NCBI GenBank assembly: GCA_032158295.1
Contig: CM063249.1
Span: forward strand, 5,037,195-5,101,194
From: Pycnopodia helianthoides
Taxonomy: Eukaryota; Echinodermata; Asteroidea; Forcipulatida; Asteriidae
Reading direction: 5' to 3'
DNA: 64,000 nucleotides
In this document: one piece after another, positions 20,131-33,600 of the stretch
How the letters are laid out: every line of letters starts with the position of its first letter
Numbering within the stretch: position 1 is the first letter of the stretch
Notes under the pieces: model-generated
What the model was told of the DNA's origin: nothing
The model's database searches: none
Seen by the model: the letters and a program-made list of their open reading frames with translations, nothing else
Translations under genes and position numbers: made by a program

Positions 20131-21832
20131 TGTAACGTACTGCCAACGGGTTCCTGTTTGCTCTGCAGCCAAACGCAGACAGAAAACAAACAAACTCAAA
20201 TTCCGTTCAATATGAAACACACTGATTTATTTATTCAAGAACAAAAACGCCTCAGTATTCAATTCACATTCACTGATTTCGGCATTTGGTCTGTCCTTGC
20301 TCTATGGTCTAACCCTTGATCTCTATGGTCTAGAAATCCCCCATCACAACTGTATCATGCATGCACGCACAACACAACGCAATCTGCGTATCTGTTGGCT
20401 CCAAGCAAGCATTTTGGCGTAAACATAAACTGTAGTACGTCAGTCATAGTCAGTCTATTTCTAGCCCACACTTCCGGAGGCAGGAATTTGTTTCACACAG
20501 TTTGATCATGGTGGTATGAACTCACCGGCGGTTGCCGTCCGTTACTTTAGTATGTCCATGGAAATTATATTATGTTGTAGGGAATGTAATACCATGGAGG
20601 TAGAATTTTTGAGGTCAAACCTTTGACTCCACAAAATGGCCGACCGTGTTAGTTCGCAGGAAAACCACGCAATTTCGAGGCATATGGATCATTGTGTTTT
20701 ACTTTTACAACATCTATCTAACCATATGCATTTTATAACAAACGGTTACAAACGCTTTTATAGACCAACTCGACCGATCCATGGCAACGTAAACCTTTAA
20801 GGTTACTTGCAAAAAAATAATGAATTTTTGCCTATAGCTACCTGGTCATGAAACGTATGTAAACGCTTGTTTTAGTTCACAACATATGCCTTGCTATTCC
20901 CTTCTACATATCTTGCAGCAATTGTCAACCAAGCTTGGGCCCAACAATGGAGTAACCACCTAAATTAACCATTAATATTAAGCAAACTGAATTTGAGAAA
21001 AGCACATGCTTACCTGTCATTGGTGAACTCCTTGCCACTACTAAAAAAGAAATGATGCATTTAATGTCGTTCTCTCTTCAAAAACACTTTTGTCCACCGA
21101 AGTCAGCACAGGAGGCGCACTGTTCCTTGCTCTATGCACATACCATTACAGACACCCACACTACCCCAAACCATGGGCAGAAATCCGTGAAAACGCAAGC
21201 GAAACAACGTGTAAAGCAATGGACGACCGGGGAGATGATAATAGAAAATTTGTTTAAAGGGTGAACAATTTACCAACAGTCTTGGGAAAAAAGTGTTAAA
21301 TCAATAACTAGATACCTTTTCTCACGTTACTTGTTGACTGTTTCTCCGCTTTGGCTTCTAAACTTTCTCCATGTTTGCAAAACAATAAAAGGAATTTAAT
21401 CGTTCGATATCTCAAAAGATACAGCGTGCTAGTGCCGTCATTGAACACGACAACATCATCGGTGTAGCCCTTCTACATATATAGTGCTACCAGCTGCTGT
21501 GGTGATTTAGCCGTTCGGCATTCTTACCAATCGAGGCTAAAGTCAGCATTTTCGCTATCGATTACCAAGGTATGTTAATAATTAACTGAACATCAATAAA
21601 GAGGTCACTGCGATGATAAACTTTTTGTATTGATCGCACCATTTTATTAATTAAAAAAATGACATCATACACGTGTTTCTTTACGGATTGCTCAGTTTGG
21701 GATTTCCAAAGACAGGCACTGGTCTAGTTACAGGCCCAATGACTTTATTGCATAAACATTACATGCAGTGACGTAAGCTTTCCATATCTATGTTATGATT
21801 GGTCCGCTCCGAGGTGACGTAGTTTGTCAGCC
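20131..21832 (-). repeat. Dispersed repeat, copy B, with Gypsy-type LTR at left
   Basis: Counterpart of 623-2516. The left 416 bp (20131 to about 20546) looks like an LTR related to that of the 4611 element: same TGTAACGT start, near CGTTAC end, similar length, and a minus-strand AATAAA in the same relative place. The rest (20547-21832) aligns piecewise with copy A but is non-coding. A nested TTAA-type repeat is at 20655-20800. No flanking target duplication was found for the LTR-like part. Confidence 0.55.
20655..20800. repeat. TTAA-ending MITE-like repeat, copy 2
   Basis: Shares CCACGCAATTTCGAGGCATAT and CATTTTATAACAAACGGTTA with 62805-62953. Absent from repeat copy A at the same point, so it inserted after the copies separated. 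Confidence 0.6.
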
Positions 21833-22860
21833 ACCAACTTTTGATCGTCTGTTGCATGAACGTGTGCATAATGTTTGTGCATAATGTTTGTACATGTATG
21901 TAGTGTTGTTTTATTTGTAATGTGTGTATGTTTATGTACAAGCCGTGTGCATGGGATGCGAGGTCAAAGGTACATTTGACAGGATCCTGCCACGAGCCTC
22001 GAAGTGTGAGGACAGATGTTCAGGCTCGATGTTTCCCCGTGACGCAAGCACGTAGCCCACTCTGTGTCTGGCCGGATTTTTACAGAATTAATTTTTTCAC
22101 AATTTTTTTGTTAATGAATATTTATGCCGTTTCAAAACAAAAAAACACACAAAAACGTTCACATTTTCCACAGACAAAATGCACAAAGTACATGTAAAAT
22201 GCAAGATTGTTTGTATGGTTGGGGTGGATGTAATGAGATGAAGTTTCTATAATAAAAATAAATAAATTGCAATTTAAAATTAAAATCGAAATCTTTGGGT
22301 CAAATCGGCAAAATGTTTGACCTGGCATCCTTAATGAGGATGTAAGAACCGTGGAGAAGAGTCTGGCCATGTCTTACATGAGCAGGTGCTAATGAAGAAA
22401 TCATAGTTATGGTCTGCTGCCCAATCAGCTTTTTAAAATAAAATCGTTCACTGACGATGTTGACCTCATTTCAATTGACACGGAAGAGCTTTAATAATTA
22501 TCACAGACAAAAACTAAACAATCTTAAAGCTTTCTTGGTAAAAAACATATAATTAGATTGCAAGTCTCGTGCATATTGAACAGTCTCAGTGAATCTATTA
22601 AAAACGTCAACATTGTAGAATGAGCATAATACACATCTATTGTATAAAATCATACCGCCCTCTCGTGACTTGTATTAGTTAGGTGTCACATGTAAACACT
22701 TGGTGTAAGTGGCCATCTTGGATTCAGTCTTGATACAATAAACATCTTACTCCTACTCAGTCAGAGTCTCTGGCCTATTATTACAAACATCACAGGCTTT
22801 ATCTGTCAGCAAACTGAAAACCAAATTTTTGATGCATAAATATAACTCTCAAGTGTTTGT
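21833..22860. other. Unassigned intergenic DNA
   Basis: No exon recognised. A short tandem GTGCATAATGTTT occurs at about 21865-21895. A weak LTR-like stretch near 22459-22790 was considered and not accepted. Confidence 0.4.
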
Positions 22861-22867
22861 TTGCATT

Positions 22868-23165
22868 GTTTAAAGAAGGGTGTACTTTTGGTAATTACTC
22901 CACAAAATGACCATAAAAACTTACTTGGTAATGTTGGAAACGACTTCCTTTAAAAGTAATGTACTTTCAGAGAAAGAGGTAGTTTTCAGGCAAAAATTTG
23001 AATCTGAGACAGGCCTTTCTGCAACAAGTGTGTTTTTTCTGTCATTATTTTCTTGCAATTTCGATTACCAATTGAGCCCAATTTTTCAAAGGTTTTTAAT
23101 TGTATGCCTATGTTGGAATACACCAAGTGAGGATACTGGTCACAATTACCAAAAGTGGCCTTAGC
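22868..23165. mobile_element. MITE related to the TTAA families
   Basis: About 300 bp with imperfect inverted ends (TACTTTTGGTAATT at left, AATTACCAAAAGTGG at right). The middle shares TTTTCTGTCATTATTTTC-like text with family 1. Confidence 0.7.
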
Positions 23166-23169
23166 AACT

Positions 23170-23855
23170 GCAAACACACATGTTGTAGTGATTTGTCCTG
23201 TACTGTCCTCATTGCCTGTCCCTAGGTTAGGTATTGGCACAAAAGCAATTTTTGCTTCAACCAAACTAAAATGTTATTCTTTTGTATACTTCAACTGATT
23301 ATAAACATTATAAACAGTTGTATATTTTCTTTTCCAAGGACAGCATTGAAATGTGCTTGAGTTAAATGTACTTGAATTGAATGAATTGAGCAAAACATCT
23401 TTAAAAGATCAATATCCAATTCTAGGTTTTCCTTATTTCCATAAAACCGAGCCATGAACAATCTTTTGTTTCAACTTGAAAAAGGGGTTTTGCCATTAAT
23501 TACACAACAATTTTACAACAAAGTGGAGATAGCAGGTAGCAGCTTGAAAAATAAACAAAACAAAGTAATAAGTTTTTTGTTGATTTTGTGATACTGAGCT
23601 CCTCATAAGCTTAGCCGACATACTATGCTGTCCAATTCCATCTAAAGCTAAGGTATGGTGAGTAAAGCATCGATGAGTGTTGGAACAAAAATTTAACATT
23701 CCAGGCATTCGCATAATTTCATCACCTTGGACAATCCTTTCATCCTCTTCAATAGATGTTCTGATTTCTCCCTTGTTTAACATAATATGCTCATGTAAAT
23801 GTTGACTATTAAGGCAGCTAGCCACATGTCCCACTATCCCCATGGTCTTTAACAA
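23170..23855. other. Downstream flank of GPN3, unassigned
   Basis: Lies 3' of GPN3 on its strand. No exon or clear poly(A) signal is recognised. Confidence 0.4.
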
Positions 23856-24500
23856 TATATCAAGCTGCTATCCACACGCCCCACTGTCCCCATTGTCTTC
23901 ATCAAAGTCTCTTGGTATCCTTGAAGCCGCTATCCACATGTCCCACTATCTTTATCAATATCTCAAGCTGCTATCCACACACCCCACTGTCCCCATTGTC
24001 TTCATCAAAGTCTCTTGGTATCCTTGAAGCCGCTATTCACATGTCCCACTATTCCCACCATCTTTATCAATATCTCAAGCTACTATCCACACGCCCCACT
24101 GTCCCCTTGGTCTTCATCAATGTCTCTTATCCTTTAAGCCGCTATCCACACGCCCCACTGTCCCCATCGTCTTCATCAGTATCTCTTGATATCCTTGAAG
24201 CAGCAATCCACACACCCCACTGTCCCTATTACCTTCATCAATATCTCTTGATATCCTTGAAGCAGCTATCCACACACCCCACTGTCCCTATCGCTCGCCT
24301 TCATCAATATCTCTTGGTATCCTTGAAGCAGCAATCCACACACCCCACTGACCCTATCGCCTTCATCAATATCTCTTGATATCCTTGAAGCAGCTATCCA
24401 CACACCCCACTGTCCCTATCGCTCGCCTTCATCAATATCTCTTGGTATTCTTGAAGCCACTATCCACAGGCCCCACTGTCCCCATCCTCTTCATCAATAT
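23856..24500 (-). repeat. Minisatellite derived from the GPN3 stop-codon region
   Basis: About eleven units of roughly 60-66 bases (landmark CTATCCACACGCCCCACTGT). The rightmost unit is the coding end of GPN3 itself (about 24440-24510). The units run downstream, most keeping the CTATCCAC that is the stop codon in the gene. They would form part of the 3' UTR or flank. Confidence 0.85.
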
Positions 24501-24630
24501 CTTTTGGAATCCGAACATCCTGGTCTTCGTCAAACTGTAACGTTGTGTCGATGCTGAGCAAAAGATCCCCGATTGATTCTTCATCGGTGGGATCCAGAGG
24601 GATGAACCGTACAAGACTATAGTCCTCAAT
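24460..24630 (-). CDS. GPN3: GPN3 exon 8 (terminal)
   Basis: Encodes [19 protein letters not shown] and an acidic tail ending DGDSGACG, with TAG at 24460-24462. The last 60 or so bases are the founding unit of the adjoining minisatellite. Confidence 0.9.
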   Translation of the reverse strand: MEDYSLVRFIPLDPTDEESIGDLLLSIDTTLQFDEDQDVRIPKDIDEEDGDSGACG

Positions 24631-27600
24631 CTGCGGAGGAAGAAAAGAAGCATGTTATTTCTATAGGAAAGTTATTTCTTAGGAAAATTTCTCTAGGTAC
24701 TGTTGATGAAATGATTCTTAATTAATTTACATCATTACATATACACAAATTCTGAAAACGAGTTAAAACAACTTTTAATTCAAAGTGTATTGCATGACAT
24801 TGAATGATACAAAATAAATACATCCAGAAAAGTCAGGTTTGGTAAACACAAATGGCTTGCAAGCCAGTCCAATCTGTGACATTTGACCCAGGGGGTCCAA
24901 AAATAATAGGCTTTTAGGGATCCTAAGACCAAATCGCATCCCAAGTTTGGAGATCATATACCAAGTCCTTCTTGAGTTATTGCTCGGACAACATTTCTTT
25001 TGTTTTAGCCATAATGATCTTGACATTTGGCTTCTGGGTCAAAAACGCAATAGGCTTTCGGGGGGATCCCAATACAAATCCACAAACTAAGTTTGGAGTT
25101 TATAGGACAACCTGTATGATTAACTCTGACAATTTTTTCTTTTATTTTAGCCATAATGACCTTGACATTTGGCCAAGGGTCCACAAGCAATAAACTTATT
25201 GGGGATCCCAGTCCACATTCCAAGTTTGCAGTTGATATGACAAGTTCTTCTCAAGTTATCGCTCAGTCAACAATTCTGTTGTTTTAGCCATAACTACCTT
25301 GACATTTGACTAAGGGGGGGGGGGTAAGCAGTTTGTTGAACAGTTTTTAAGATTTTGTCAAAACCATTTTATATAAAACATAAAACTTACCAAGTTTGCA
25401 AATGCATTGTTCAACTTCTCAAACTTTGGCGAAAAGTTTTGGGCTTCACAGAGCAGCAATTGTGGATCAGGATCTAGGAACCTGGAAAAAAAGACAATAA
25501 AAGACAGATTGCTTTGCAAGTAGAACAAGTCTACAATCGTAAGCTTTACATTTTAAATTGTTCAACAACTATCTGGTTTTTACCAAATCGAAAAATATAG
25601 TAATAACAATAAAATAAACAACCTAGCCTGCTATACATCAAAACTGCATGATCTGATTGTTTAATGACTGATCACAAAATGAGTAGAATTTGCAGGGTGG
25701 AGATACAATCTAGTAATGTACACAGCAACATCATGTACATGAGTAGGATTTGAAACTTTGCATGGTGGAGATACAATCTAGTAAGGTTTGCAGTAACACC
25801 ATGTACATAAGTAGGATTTGAAACTTTGCATGGTGGAGATACAATCTAGTAATGTACACAGCAACATCATGTACATGAGTAGGATTTGAAACTTTGCATG
25901 GTGGAGATACAATCTAGTAAGGTTTGCAGTAACACCATGTACATGAGTAGGATTTGAAACTTTGCATGGTGGAGATACAATCTAGTAATGTACACAGCAA
26001 CATCATGTACATGAGTAGGATTTGAAACTTTGCATGGTGGAGATACAATCTAGTAAGGTTTGCGGTAACACCATGTACATGAGTAGGATTTGAAACTTTG
26101 CATGGTGGAGATACAATCTAGTAATGTACACAACAACATCATGTACATGAGTAGGATTTGAAACTTTGCATGGTGGAGATACAATCTAGTAAGGTTTGCA
26201 GTAACACCATGTACATGAGTAGGGTCTGAAACTTTGCGTGGCGGAGATACAATCTAGTAAGGTTTGCAGCAACATCATGTACATGAATAGGATTTGAAAC
26301 TTTGCATGGTGGAGATACAATCTAATAAGGTTTGCAGTAACACCATGTACATGCGTAGGGTCTGAAACTTTGCATGGCGGAGATACAATCTAGTAAGGTT
26401 TGCAGCAACACCATGTACATGAGTAGGGTCTGAAACTTTGCATGGTGGAGATAAAATCTAGTAAGGTTTGCGATAAGACCATGTACATGAGTAGGGTTTG
26501 AAACTTTGCCTGGTGGAGGGTCTGAAACTTTGCATGGCGGAGATACAATCTAGTAAGGTTTGCAGTAACATCATGTACATGAGTAGGGTCTGAAACTTTG
26601 CATGGTGGAGATAAAATCTAGTAAGGTTTGCGATAAGACCATGTACATGAGTAGGGTTTGAAACTTTGCCTGGTGGAGATACAATCTAGTAAGGTTTGCA
26701 ATAACACCATGTACATGTACATGAGTAGGAATTTAAACTTTTGCTTGGTGGGGATGCAATCTCATAAGGTGTTCTTTTGCATCAGAGAGGATACAAATAT
26801 CTAACTTACTTTTCAACGTCTTTCTTAGCTTTCTTGCTCAGTAGGTCCATCTTGGACATTACATTGATGTGAGCAACCTCAAGGTTAACCATTGTGGAGA
26901 GAGCAGCCATTATACCTGAGCAGTAAAAATACAAAAATGTGACACACAACTACAAAACTAGAAATGGTTGGGTTTTTTTTTCAATGGGAGCGCGGAACAC
27001 AAGCTCTGATGTTTCTGATCAGGGTTCGAGTCCTGATCGTGGCACTTGTGTCCTTGAGCAAGATACTTTACCATAATTACTTAGTCCGTCGGATGGGACA
27101 TTAAGCTGTAGGCGCCGTGGACTAGGATTGGTAGTGCACATGAAAGAACCCAGAACACTCTTTGTGGAAGAGTAGGGGTTAATACCGGTGTTTCTGGTTC
27201 ACATAGCAAGCACCCTTGTTTACAGGTTTCCTCAGGCTTTCCAGCTACAGTATTTAAGTTCACCTATGAGGCACAACAATTTAAATATTAGTTACCTGAG
27301 AAGAACTTTGCAGTGTCGACCATGAACTGTGAGTCTATGAGAAATATCGCACAGATTCTAAAGTCCCAGCTCTGTAAGGTTTCCACAAACTGCTTCATGA
27401 CTGGGATGTGTGTGTATAGCTCAATCTGTCCTATGGAGAGCAAAACAACAAAAAAAGGAAAGTTATCAACCCCTTGCACGATGCGCAGCACACTTACACA
27501 AGCCTATCCTGTCCGCCATTCTTGGTAGTCAAATTGTACACGAAGGAACCAACTCCCAAAATGGTGGAAAAGGTAGATGCACATTGTGCGGAGGTGTGTT

Positions 27601-30600
27601 CCGCGTTGTGCAAGGGGTCAATAGGGATATCATTGGTTTTTAGAATAGTAAATTCATTCAAATCCTCTAGTATAAGCACATCATCGGACCAGCCTGTGAA
27701 AATTTAATCGAATAAGTTGGTCAAACACAACAAAAGAATGTACTTTATATTTTTTGTGTTTTTACCCATACATTGATGTGTGTTAAAAGTATTACTTTGG
27801 TAATGACCAATACAAAAATTGAGACATTTTTATTTGAAAGCCTCCTTGTTCTAAAGATAGTAAGCAACCTGTGAAATTGTGGGTCTGAAGTGCCCCTGTT
27901 GACTAGAGTTCAACAAAAGTATGTCAGAAAATTTGAATCTCCAAGGCAAGTTTTGGATGGTTGCAGTTTACATCAGAACAAAAAGACATTCCAACTTAAA
28001 ACGACATACTGCGGGAATTTTGTGTAAAATTAAAAAAAGTTGTACCTGGGCAATCAAATATAAGATAATCATCTTCAATATCACCAAGCTGCTCCTTCAA
28101 CCAATCAAAATTCTGCGCAAAATACCTGCATGTTTGAGAGGGGAAAAGTTTTATAAGAAGAGAAGGTGACTCATTGGAAAATTATTTTAAAGTAAAAGTA
28201 CATTAATGTTTTTTTTAAAGAATACTTCTTCTAGTTTTCATTAAATGTCAACATTATTGGTGGCCACATTTGAGGGGAAATAACAAAACACAGTGCTTTA
28301 GGCTCAATAATTGTGCGCACAGTTCACATAAGGCTTATTTGATTGCAGGAAAATAAGCAACAGTGAATTTGGGGGTTACAAAATGCCATTTCCTTGTTTT
28401 GAGCAGTGTTTCAGATGGAGAATTGGTAGTAATAACAATAATCAATAATGGCCTTATTTGGAGTTCTAATCCATCACTCAGTGATGCTTGTTGTGCTCCA
28501 ACATTATTACCCCTGGTCACTGGGCCATTTATTTCATTCCTTAATCCATCTCAGCTCCCTTAGGAGTATACAGTCTGTGCTGCCAAATATGTAGTGCACC
28601 AAGCTAAATCAATCAGAAGAAACCATCTCTGTCCTCACAAGTACCCATTTACCCCTGGGTAAAGAAAATCAATTGCTCATGGACACAAGTGTCATAACCG
28701 GGACTCGAACCCATACCCTGATGACTCAGCCACCAGAACTTGAGCCTGATGCACCAAACGGCTCGGCCATGACACGCCATGGTACTGGTGTAAAGTTTGT
28801 AATCAGCGACCTTTAAGATTGAAAGTAAAAGATAATTTGTTTGTTTGAATCCTTTGTTTGTCTTTGTTATTACTATTTGTTGTTGTTGTCTTGCGTAATA
28901 GCCCTCCACCATATCCGGGTTAGCTCATAGGTACATGTGTACATGACCCCAGGGATAGATTTCACAAAGAGCTGAGATTGATCTTAAACCCCAGGGATAG
29001 ATTTCACAAAGAGCTGAGATTGATCTTAAACCCCAGGGATAGATTTCACAAAGAGCTGAGATTGATCTTAAACCCCAGGGATAGATTTCACAAAGAGCTG
29101 AGATTGATCTTAAGCTGTGTATCAATCTTAATAGCTATTAAAGCAAAGTGTGATGTCTGATGTCACATTACAAATCACTATGCCAATACTGACAACTGAA
29201 TCTTACTTCTTTGTGAAATCGAGCCCGGAGCGTTTACGTTCAATCTTTTGTCTTGCTTGGTTTGCTGTTTAGTTTTATTGATTGAGGGCAGTGTATAGAC
29301 GAAGCGTGAGGGTAGAGTAGGAGCAAAGTGGGCAGGGGAAGAAACATGAGAAACAAAGACAGCTGATTTCAAGTTGGCTGATTGGGGACTCTACTCAACA
29401 AGCTTTCCTTCTAGGGACCCCCTTCCACAACTATATGGTTATGGAAAAGTATCATCTGTTATCTAAACATTATCCAAATTTAACAGTTTTTTCTTTCCTC
29501 TTCTCTATTATGTAGAAAAAAAAGTGAACTGAGCTAAACTAAACTGAAGGATTAAAAAATGTGCACAGTCAGAAGCAATACAACTGTTAACTGTATGGCT
29601 TCTGACTGGCACCCCCGAAAAAAGATAACAGACAAAATAGGGAGAACACCAACATACTGCTAGATACCTCAGTTGGTAAAGCGCCTGCACGTAAATCTGG
29701 AGGTCGTTGATTCGAATCCCACTCTAGTCATATTTTCTAAGTTCGACCCCAAGTTATTTAAAATTTACACAGTCAGTTTCCCTTGTGGTTTATTACTCAA
29801 ACTGTGTCTGTCCAAGCCGAGTCTCCTATTTCATTCTGTCAGTTTTAACTGTGCGATAATGAAGAGCAATATTGCTGACCGATAGGTGAACACCGGCCAA
29901 AATCTGTGCACCCCAAAGTGTGTTACTGTCCAAAATCTTTCATCTGGCCAATACAGGACTGAACCGTGCTAGGCTGTAGTCGGCTGAAGAATGTGGGAGA
30001 TAAAACATTTTGTTACCACTACTGACCACTAGATGACCATTTGCATTTTTTGTTAACATTCCCAGACAGGACCACTGCTGACCAATAGGTGACCACTGGC
30101 CATAATCCGTGTACACCCCGAATGGAGCTCGAGCCAATGAAGCATTAGACAAAGTTAGCCTACAATCGACTACAGAATGTGGGAGAAGTATTTCCAAATA
30201 TGAAAAACAAATTACCCCTACTGACCGTTAGGTGACCACTGGCCAAAAACTTGTGTACACCCCAAATGCGGCTCAAGCCAATGAAGAATTGGACCAAGTT
30301 ACGCTGCAATTGGCAACAGAATGAGGGAGAAGAATTTTGTATATATGTTCATAAAATGACCACTACTGAACGATAGGTGACCACTAGCCAAATCAGTGTA
30401 CACGCTTCTCCAAGATAGGCTCCAATCAGCTAAAGAATGTGGGAGAAGCAGCATTTTATATATTCTTTAAATGACCACCACTGACCAATAGGTGACCACT
30501 GGCCATTATTTATGACCATCCCTAGATAGGGCAGGTGTCAAAGTTTAATTTGACCAAGTCTGGTTAAAAATGGCAAAATAGTTTAGGAGTTATGGTCTTT

Positions 30601-33600
30601 TTCATTTTGATCGCATGACCGTTTGATCAAAGAAAGAAAAAAAAGAAGGGAAGAAGGAATTCTAGCTTTAAAAAAATGTCAGCATGCTTCGCAGGGCTGA
30701 TATCAAGACTCAAACTGTCTCCACCCAAACAGAGTATCCTATTCCATTTTGTCAGTTTTAATTGACAGTAAGATAGAAGAATGATATCTCAGGCCAAGTT
30801 AAACAGTTACAGTTTAAATGAAAACAAACAAGGGCAATGTTTGTACAGTGAAAGTGACATGGATGTAGATGGAATTATTCTGATCCAATATCCCAAGAGA
30901 CTACTTATGACACAGTCATTGTAATTGGTATGGTAGCAGTCAGATTTTTCCAAGTCACTTGAGCAATTTTTTTTTATGAATTGAGGTTCTGCAATTTCAC
31001 ATCAGGGACGTTTGGTTTGAAATACAAGAATCTGAGATTGCTACTGATATGGAAGAACCATCCGCAAACATCCCTGAAATTATTGTCAAAAACCCAGCAA
31101 ATATTCCTTCCGATCACAAAGCTCTGAAAACATTTTCTCTTGTTACTTGCCGTATGCTTGTCCCCCTTTCTTCAGGAAAAACATCCTTGAAGAAAACTCC
31201 AGCCCTTACACTAACATGGTTGGCATTTTGAAACAGTTTTTGTATAAATTTATACATCTTCTGCTTATTCAACAAGTCATTTCGTCACATGGCCAAGACA
31301 ATTATAAATAAATGTTTATTGCAAACAAATGATTACAACATCACTTGATTGCAAACTGAAAGATGGTAATCTAAATAAATTTTGAAATAATTAAGTTTGA
31401 TGAAAGTTATATAACAGTTTGGTTGTTGTGTGTGCATGTAAAAAGAAATAATTTTGATCTCATAAGTAGGTCAATTTTCCTGATTGGCTAAGACGAGTCT
31501 TACAGGTAACTGTGATTAAAGTGACTCGCTCAATGATTTGAATGGCCACTAAGATCCGAGCGAACATTTGTCTAAAAGTAGTCATTGAATATCACGTAGA
31601 AGACCACTTTAATAACCACAATCTATGTAACATGATTCAGGAACAATTTTGATAATTTTTTGTTAAAAATCATTGATGCTTTGTGAATATCGTCGTGATG
31701 TCATGATACATTGATGATTTGCAAAGACTTCTATTGGCAATCATTGTCTTCTACTAATATTCTGAACTGACAATGTTGTGTTTTAGCAACATAAAGTACT
31801 GTCAAACAGACAGCTGAGTGCTTTTGCTCAGTGATGGGTAACTATTTTATTGATGGTCGACATTTTAAGGGGTAGTCTAGTATTAATTTAGTCAAGTGTC
31901 ACTTGTTAAGTTCCAAAACTCTCTTTTGAAACCCCCCCCCCCCACAATCCTTAGTTTAAAAAGGAAGACGAGATGGATTTCCCCAACTCTTGGACAAAAT
32001 CCTAGTGAGAGCGTTGGTAACACCCCCTTTTATCATAATTGTCAGTAAACACTTAGCAAATTTGTCCTGAACAAAAAGCCACCTTTGTTGCTCCTTTTTC
32101 ATCCTTTGTATTCCTTGTGTACTCCTTGAGTTTTCCTTGTTCAAGCAGCGCTGTTTATCCCTTGTTCAGTTCTGAACAAGCTGAAAGGGGAATTAACTGT
32201 TGTGAATAGCTCACCAACCGAAATGACTTGTGCTATAAATGCAAAATATAGGCTAAATATCTGTCCACTCAAGTAGAGACCATCATGACCACTACATCCG
32301 CAAACGCTTTGGTTTTGTCCCCATCCTTCCTCTCTCTCCGTACCCTCTTCATCGTCATTACTGCACTGCTGATTATAGCTGGGAATATTCTATCAAATGT
32401 AAGCTACGTGGTACTTTGTTGATGTACATCGTTCAGACCTATGTATCTTCTCAGTTGAAAAAATTAATAGGAAACTGCTTAGAAAACACAAAATTTGTGA
32501 AGCACTTAAAACAATTGAAAAAAGGTGGAAATCAGCTGATTGGATTGGCTGAAGAGTTAAATGCCTGGTAGTTTGGCGAATATTGCTACTTTAAACTTAG
32601 TAACAGTTACAAATTCTAATGTTTATTTTGTTAAAGAATATAATTTGGGAGATATTTTGAGTACTTTTAAATTGTAAAAATGTAAGTTGAGTTTAAAAAA
32701 AAAAAAAAAAAAGACTTCACAAAGAACCACTTGAACACAGAGAGCTTTGCAAAAGTATTTTAGCCACCAAGTCTTTGCAAGTATACATACTAACAATCAC
32801 ATACATAACAAGATGTGTTGTTTCATTTTGTCATTTATTTGAGTACAGCTGAGAGTTGTGATTTCTCTTGAGATTTGACTTAAAAACTATTCCATGGGAT
32901 CAGTTGGTCTGACTGTTACCAATCTTAAATATGTTACTTTAACGTTACCTCAATGTTGCTGATGATTTGCTGTCTAGAGATTAAATTTAAATACACCAAA
33001 CATAGCACACAGTTATGTTAATAATGTGGGGGTGCTTCAGTGCCTTGTTGGAAATCAGGGCAGTGTATTGAAGAGCATGTCGGCAATGCAACCATTTTCA
33101 ACTCAAGGGCAATTCCATGGTAACGGAAGGACGTTTAGACCTATTAAACAACATTTAAATCGTGAGTATCATTAACAGTTTAACTATGTTACATCAAGCA
33201 AATGTCACAGTTTTATTATTTAAAAACTGCATCCAAAATTTGTTTTTTGGGGGCGAGAAAAACGATCAGTTTATAAAATATGAACTTTGATGAGGTCTGT
33301 AACGGAAAGACAGTAAAACGGACATGGATTTGTATATGCATGAAGTGTTTGGTCATGGAAGGACATTCTGCTAAACTAAAATATGAAAGTCACTGAATAT
33401 GCTACAACTAGTACAGTATGTGATATTTAAAAAAAATGTGTTCAATCATTTTTTCAAAGACCTGTACTTTAATATGGCAGGGATTTATGGAAATTGTACC
33501 TATATTTTATGCCTAATTCTTTAAAAGTTTCAGACCAGTATTTTTCTAATTTTTGGTTCATAGCTGGATTATTGATATACCGTAATTTTGGGGTACCAAA

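Noticed and set aside
22459..22790. Possible solo LTR (TGTTGACC start, AATAAA, ACA end)
   Set aside because: No second copy in the window, no matching flanking duplication, and no terminal inverted repeat. Too weak to call.
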